From the NCBI GenBank assembly GCA_958009085.1, contig OY253671.1:248001-312000 (forward strand): a DNA stretch of 64,000 bases, given 5' to 3'. The position numbers were made by a program, and so were the translations under genes. The notes beneath the pieces were generated by a model that was not told where the DNA came from, made no database searches, and was given only the letters and a program-made list of their open reading frames with translations. The stretch comes from Protoeuglena noctilucae. Taxonomy: Eukaryota > Chlorophyta > Pedinophyceae > Marsupiomonadales > Marsupiomonadaceae. Below, piece after piece: positions 59,156 to 64,000 of the stretch. The first letter of the stretch is position 1, and each line of letters opens with the position of its first letter.

Positions 59156-60533
59156 ATGACCGAGGAGGGCCAGCTCAAGGAAGAGGAGGTGGACGTGGCG
59201 CACGCAGGAGTAAAGAGGGCAGCCGAGGGGTCGGAGGAGGAGGAGGGCGCGAAAAGAGCGAAGACAGAAGCTGAGGACCAGGTGCGGCTGAGGACGCCAC
59301 AGGATGAGAGCATGGCGGATGCGTGGATGCAAACGAGCGTGTGCTTCGCGTTCCCTGTGGCGCAGATATCTTTGGCGCTGAAGAAGATTGCCGCCCACAT
59401 CGGGAACGAGAAGAAGTTCTCCAAAGCGTGCGGGCTGCTCACGCAGCTGCTCCACCAGCCCGGGGCCTTGCAGAAGGGTGCGTAGCGCTCCCGGCCGCGG
59501 CTGGTGGCCAGCAGGCCCGCGCTCGCGCTTGCTGATGGCCAAACCACCGGCGTTCTCTTGCAGGCCACGCGAATGCGCTGTTCGACTGCGCCGTAGCCGC
59601 GTTCAAGGACCCCGAGCTGCCCATTCGCGATGCCACGCTGCGCAAGGAGTTCCGCAAGCTCGTCGAGGACGTAGCGGCGCGGGCGGAGGTCCTGGAGCCG
59701 TGGCAGATCAGCGCCGTCGCGCAGGTGTACCGTCTGGTGTATTCACTGCGGCTGCAGCTCTTCACGGACGACAGCTTCGCCTTCTCGAAGATTGTCAAGG
59801 ACGTGCAGGCCGCCGTGGAGGTCCTGCCGTCCGTCTCCGACGACGATAAGGCGCAGCAGGTGCGTCGCGCGTACTGCTTTGCATGCGACCACACGTGGGC
59901 GCCAGGCGCTGAGATGAGTGCGCTTCGTTTCGGCTCCTCGCAGGAGGCACACAGGGTCGGGTGCAAGCGCCTCTTCCCCGCACTCGCCGAGCGCGTGCGG
60001 CAGGAGGCAGACCCGTTTGATGTGGAGGGCGCGATGGCGGGGGGGCGCGACGGGGACGTGTTTGGGATCGGGGAGCTGGCGGGCGCAGACACCGGTCTGT
60101 CGCTGAAGGAGATCGTTGGGGCGCGGCAGGAGGCCGTGCTGTTGTGCTTTGAGGCGATGCGGGAGATGTACCAGAAGCAGTGGGCGAAGGCGACCGTGGA
60201 CCTGGCGTTTCAGTTCTTGCTCGACCACCGCTCCAGGTTCTGTGCCGTGCAGCAGGACCGCATCACCAAGCTGGGGGCCTTCAGGCGAGCCATCGCAGCC
60301 CGCTGCAGCCCTGGGTTACAGCGTGCACCTTCCCAGCTTGCGAGCATGTGCAGCGTCTCGATGCTTGCAGCAAGGAGCAGAAGGCACGGCGGCGCATGAG
60401 CGGGGGCGGGCCGTCTGACATCGGGAGCGTGGAGCGTGCGGCGAAGGAGTGGTCCAAGCAGGAGTGGATCTCGAAGCGAGGGGCCGTGGGCGGGAGCAAG
60501 TCGGGTGGCTCCAACTACAACTGGCTCGGATGA
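59156..60533 (+). CDS. Uncharacterised protein with N-terminal NLS-like segment
   Basis: No family recognised. Exons: 59156-59477, 59564-59859, 59944-60284, 60371-60533; 373 residues. The third intron has a GC donor (from 60285). The first ~45 residues are acidic with two basic clusters (VKRAAEGSEEEEGAKRAK), a likely bipartite nuclear localisation signal. The body is almost wholly alpha-helical and hydrophobically patterned (SLALKKIAAHIGNEKKFSKA; EAVLLCFEAMREMYQKQWAK), which would fit a helical-repeat fold. The C-terminus is basic, then Gly/Ser-rich, ending SKSGGSNYNWLG, an unusual tail that should help identify orthologues. Divergent from THO2. Confidence 0.75.
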
Positions 60534-60726
60534 CGGGTGGTATTCACAAGCGGTTAGGTCTATCCTGAGAGTTTAGAAGATGGAAGGGGGTCGTGCCGAA
60601 ACGCGTGTCTCGCGACACGTGCCGGCATGCTGCGCGAAGGATGGGGAGCGCGCCGCCTCGAAACGCGGACCCCATATGTGCCAGATCCAATATGGAGCCA
60701 GTCAGGCCAATCGGGGCACGCCCTCC

Positions 60727-62753
60727 CTATTGGTTCAGCCATTGGAGGAAACTCTCGGCCCCACGAGCCACCGCCTGCTTCGCAGCTGACTTGAGTGAGC
60801 TCAGGTCCCCCGTCTGACCAGCGATCTTGATCTGCGCAATCAGGTTCGCCGCGCCCGCCCCCAGCTTGCCCATCCGGGGGCCCGGAGACCCCTCAGGGTC
60901 CACATCCCCGTCCCTGCAAACACGTGCACGGTGGGGGGGATGAGTCAGCCGTGCTGTGGGCAGCTGACATAGCCGAGACGCCCAGTTGCCCCAACCACAC
61001 CACACAGCGCACATGCCTGCGACTGCGGCGACGCACCCGTACAGGTCCGAGGAAGAGACCATGTCGGAGTCCCCAAACGCCGCCAGCTTGGCCTTGCTGG
61101 CGATCTTCTCCGGATCGTCCCCGTCGTCCCACATCATGTCGCTCGAGATGCTCTTGGCCCCCGCGAACCGGTCCACGGCCGTGGGCGCCTGCGCCTGGCT
61201 CGTGCTTGGGCCCGCGGCCATCACGAGCCCCGCGGCGGCGGCCGCCCCCGCGCCCGCGCCTCCCAGCACCATCGCCCCGGAAGACGCCGCCGCCGGTGCC
61301 TCCGCCTTCTCTGCCGGTGCTTGGTCGTACAAGCTGTCGTCCGTACGCTGGATCTTGGTCACCCCCAACCCCTTGCCGCTCGCCCCGACCTTCTGCGCAG
61401 AGGCGCAACGGCGGCGTGAGTGTCCGCGACAGCAGCCGGAGCAGAGCACAGCGCGGGGACCGATGGGTCCCGGGGCGACGCACCTTGGCACCCAGCACCA
61501 GGCGCTTGGTCTTGTTCTCCTGCGTTAAGGGCTGCCCCGAGGGCTTGATGACCTGCACCGCCGGCTTGGCCTGCGCCGCGGCCGAGGACGCCGCGGGTGC
61601 CTGGGGAACGCCGGCCGGCACGTCCGAGACGTCGATGTTCTTCTCTGCGGGCGCGGGCAGGGCCGTGGTGGTGGGTCCTTGTCACAGATCTGGCGAGGCG
61701 CGCCGAGGTCCACACCATGCATGCGACGCTCACGGGTGGTCTGCGGAGAGAGGGAGCCATTGGTCGGGGACAGGCCCGCGTCCTTGGCCAAGACCTCGCG
61801 GTACAGCTGCGCCGCCCGGGACGTGTACTTGGGCTCGATCTTGTCCGCGCCCGTCTCGTCCTGAAGGCACATGGGAGCGCGGGGCTTCAGGTGCGGCCCA
61901 GAGCTCGGGAGCAAGCAGCAACGCAGTCGCGCGCCCGTCACCCATCCGTGCTGCTTGAAGAACTCCCGGGCTCGCAGGTTGCCGCCCACGGACATGATCT
62001 TGAGCTGGTCCTGGTTCCAAGTGTCGAGCGTCGTGGATCGAACGAAGGACACGTGCGTGCCCAGAGACCGGTGCACGCCCGCGCACCCGAGGCAGATGAA
62101 GACGCCGTAAGGGATGGACGCCCACGTCGGGTTCTTCGCGGGACAGTCGAAACAAACCTGCGCTCGCGACAGGTGGCGCGGAAACGCTGAGAGCTCGCCG
62201 AGCCGCGCGCGCATTCGCGTCCCGCTGCGCGTCGCAGGCACCGCGGAATCCTCGCGTCGACAGGCGCGGGCTGGGCAGCCTATAAGCCCCAAGCGCTTGC
62301 TTATGAGATGGATCATTGGCAACCGGCCCTGCAGCGCGCCGGGCCTCCCCGAGGAGCGCTCGCGAGCATGGGCCCCTTGCCCGCGCTCTCCGAGAGACAG
62401 CAGGAGCAAAGACAGCTCCCGCTGTGTACACGTCACATAATTGACAAAGGGAGCGGCCTGGGCGCGATAATGGCTGCCCCGGCGCCCAGTCCCAGGGGAA
62501 TGGGGTCAAAGCGGAGCGAACGGCCGGGCGTTGCGGAACCTGGCAGTGAACATTGGCATCGTAACGCATGCTGAAACAGTCAAGGCGCCCGCCTTGTGCG
62601 CCTCGACGCGGGGGGCCCGACTGACGTTCCCGTGGGCCTGCCTGGTCGGGATGCCCACCGAAGACCCACCTTATTCTCCGGCTTGGAGCGCATCTTGCGG
62701 AACAGGACATCCCTGTCCAGCTCCCCCGAGTTTCCGAACTCCGCGGCGCTCAT
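60727..62753 (-). CDS. GLO3: ARFGAP2/3 (Glo3-type) ADP-ribosylation factor GTPase-activating protein
   Basis: Activates GTP hydrolysis by Arf1 on COPI vesicles at the Golgi. Exons on the minus strand: 62753-62670, 62157-61942, 61860-61734, 61644-61481, 61392-61037, 60913-60727; 377 residues. The ArfGAP zinc finger is intact: [20 protein letters not shown] then CLGC (C-x2-C-x16-C-x2-C), followed by the arginine-finger motif [15 protein letters not shown] and LREFF-like [11 protein letters not shown]. The middle is low-complexity and Ala-rich. The C-terminal half carries SSDMMWDD and [19 protein letters not shown], the Glo3-motif type repeat that distinguishes ARFGAP2/3 from ARFGAP1. The end is a short amphipathic segment ([19 protein letters not shown]), suited to membrane binding. 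All five introns are GT-AG. Divergent from the F-box gene 248 bp away. Confidence 0.95.
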
Positions 62754-63001
62754 CTTGGTCACCGAGGGTCCCCGCCCGCAGGTCACTGCGCTAGGGGCCG
62801 GGCGGGCGACTTGCGCGACGAGTGCGAGCGCGGAATCGTGAAGAGGTTGCACTGGCATTACCCTTCTGGCATGTTTTGCCAGAAATATCTGCCGACTTTC
62901 CCCCAGCGTTGCTGCGTTCCAGCTTGCTGCGACTTTGGGCAGCTGGCAGGGGGCAGGGTCGGATGTCGCTGCACTGCGCTGGATCAACTTTTTCTGCTCG
63001 A
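62754..63001. promoter_or_regulatory. Divergent promoter region, ARFGAP / F-box protein
   Basis: 248 bp between opposed start codons. Presumed shared promoter; no motif recognised. Confidence 0.4.
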
Positions 63002-64000
63002 ATGAAGGAGGACGCGGACACGCCTGGAGTAGGCCCATCAAGCAGCGGCCAGCAAGATAGCTCGGGAGAGACTCCGCAAGCCAAGCGGCGCAGGGTGGCG
63101 AGCTCACCCAGCCAAACAGTAACGGTGCGGAGCTGCCGGTTTTTTGCAAACGTTTAGGATGCCCGTCTCGCCCGCGTCCTCAATGAGCTTGCACTTGGTC
63201 CCAGGTGACCTTTGATGACCTCCCGACTGAGATATTGGAGACGATCTTCCAACAGGTCGGCTTCCCGGGCCGAAATGCCGTCGCGTGTGTCTGCCAGCGA
63301 TGGAGGGCCGTGGCTGCGATCAAGACGCACGTCGTGCGGCCCGGTCAGAGCCTGGAGACAGCTTTTGCGCATGTCGGTGAGCCTGCGCGACACTCAGGGG
63401 CCGAAACGCGAGGGGTCTGCCCGTTTTGTGACGAGGCCCTTTGGTGGCGCCCTGCAGAGGACGGGGACTCGATCGCGGTGCTGCCTGGTTTCTACGAGGA
63501 GGTCGTGGAGGTTCCCAAATGCGTCCGCATCTATTCCGCCGAGCCCGGGCCCACGTTCCTTTCCCCCTTCGAGCCGAGGGAGTCGCCGATCGGTGCGGTG
63601 ATCAGCGGAGTCGCCAGCGGCGTCCCCGGTCCCGACAGCGACTTCGGCTCGGACACTGAGAAAGCCGAGGAGTGGATCGAAGCAGCTGTGTCGCGTCTCA
63701 CACGCGCGCGCTCAGGGTTCATGTCCAACGTGCAGGTGGGCGCTGCGTCGTCATGGCGGGGCCATCGACGCAGGCGGCGGGGCAGACGATCAGAGCGCCA
63801 ACGCCGGCCCTCTCCTGCAGGAGGCGGAGCCACGGGTGGAGTCGAGCATGGCAAGCGCGGTGGCGGGAGTGGAGAACGCGCGGCAATGCATCGAGGAGCT
63901 GGCAGACCGGCTGCGGAAGGCCAAGGGTCAAGAGCACGGCCAGGGCTGGGCCGCACGCGGGTACCACATGGCGGCCGAGCTGGGCAAGACCCTCATGGAC
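63002..64000 (+). CDS. F-box protein with beta-helix-like region (3' end beyond window)
   Basis: Probable substrate receptor of an SCF ubiquitin ligase. Exons: 63002-63124, 63205-63376, 63458-63735, 63821 to the window edge. The N-terminus is Ser/Gln-rich with a basic cluster (QAKRRRVASSPSQ). The F-box is clear: TFDDLPTEILETIFQQVGFP then AVACVCQRWRAVA. Next comes VRPGQSLETAFAHVEDGDSI, VLPGFYEEVVEVPKCVRIYS, the pattern of a parallel beta-helix/CASH repeat as in FBXO11. The last visible exon has ENARQCIEELADRLRKAKG. All introns are GT-AG. Neddylation of its cullin partner would need the UBA3 encoded at 35341-37287, but that link is general, not specific to this cluster. Confidence 0.76.

Overview
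The window is a nuclear segment of a GC-rich (about two thirds GC by eye), gene-dense, intron-rich photosynthetic eukaryote, most likely a flagellated green alga. Flagellar genes (an outer-arm dynein heavy chain and a CEP164-like WW protein) show motility. A pTAC3/PAP1-like plastid transcription protein and at least two products with simple transit-peptide-like N-termini lacking a hydrophobic signal sequence point to a primary (green) plastid. Species cannot be named from the sequence. Standard stop codons are used (TGA and TAG both end well-supported conserved proteins).

I resolved 19 genes by splicing exons by eye, checking that phase is preserved at each junction and that family motifs continue across it. 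Left to right: outer-arm dynein heavy chain (+, 5' end outside the window); pTAC3/PAP1-like SAP+PPR protein (-); EMC1 (+); PYROXD2-like oxidoreductase (+); CLASRP/SWAP-N splicing protein (-); a small tail-anchored protein (-); a plastid PAS-like protein (+); a secreted Gly/Asn/Gln-rich repeat protein (+); a small DJ-1-like(?) protein (-); UBA3, the NEDD8 E1 (-); a secreted S1-type serine protease (+); NAA30, the NatC acetyltransferase (-); a CEP164-like WW/poly-proline protein (-); a plastid Rossmann-fold protein (-); a MePCE/Bin3 snRNA cap methyltransferase (+); a 200-base assembly gap that hits the 3' end of THOC2/THO2 (-); THO2 itself with 21 visible exons; an uncharacterised nuclear-type protein (+); an ARFGAP2/3 (Glo3-type) ArfGAP (-); and an F-box/beta-helix protein running off the right edge (+).

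Genes are packed closely. Several neighbours are divergent, sharing promoter regions of roughly 250-610 bp, and several convergent pairs have stop codons only 16-81 bp apart, so their 3' UTRs must overlap. The genes are housekeeping functions in motility, plastid transcription, ER biogenesis, RNA processing and export, neddylation, N-terminal acetylation and vesicle traffic. I see no operon-like or pathway clustering.

The most unusual property is splicing. About 27 of about 128 introns that I could place start with GC rather than GT, nearly always in the context AG|GCGAG or AG|GCAAG. A second striking locus is the secreted Q/N-rich gene at 32033-34308: seven short phase-0 repeat exons arose by tandem duplication, their downstream donors alternate GT/GC, and an in-frame TAA lies just before the repeat array. 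No mobile element, virus-like element, tRNA, rRNA or CRISPR array was recognised.
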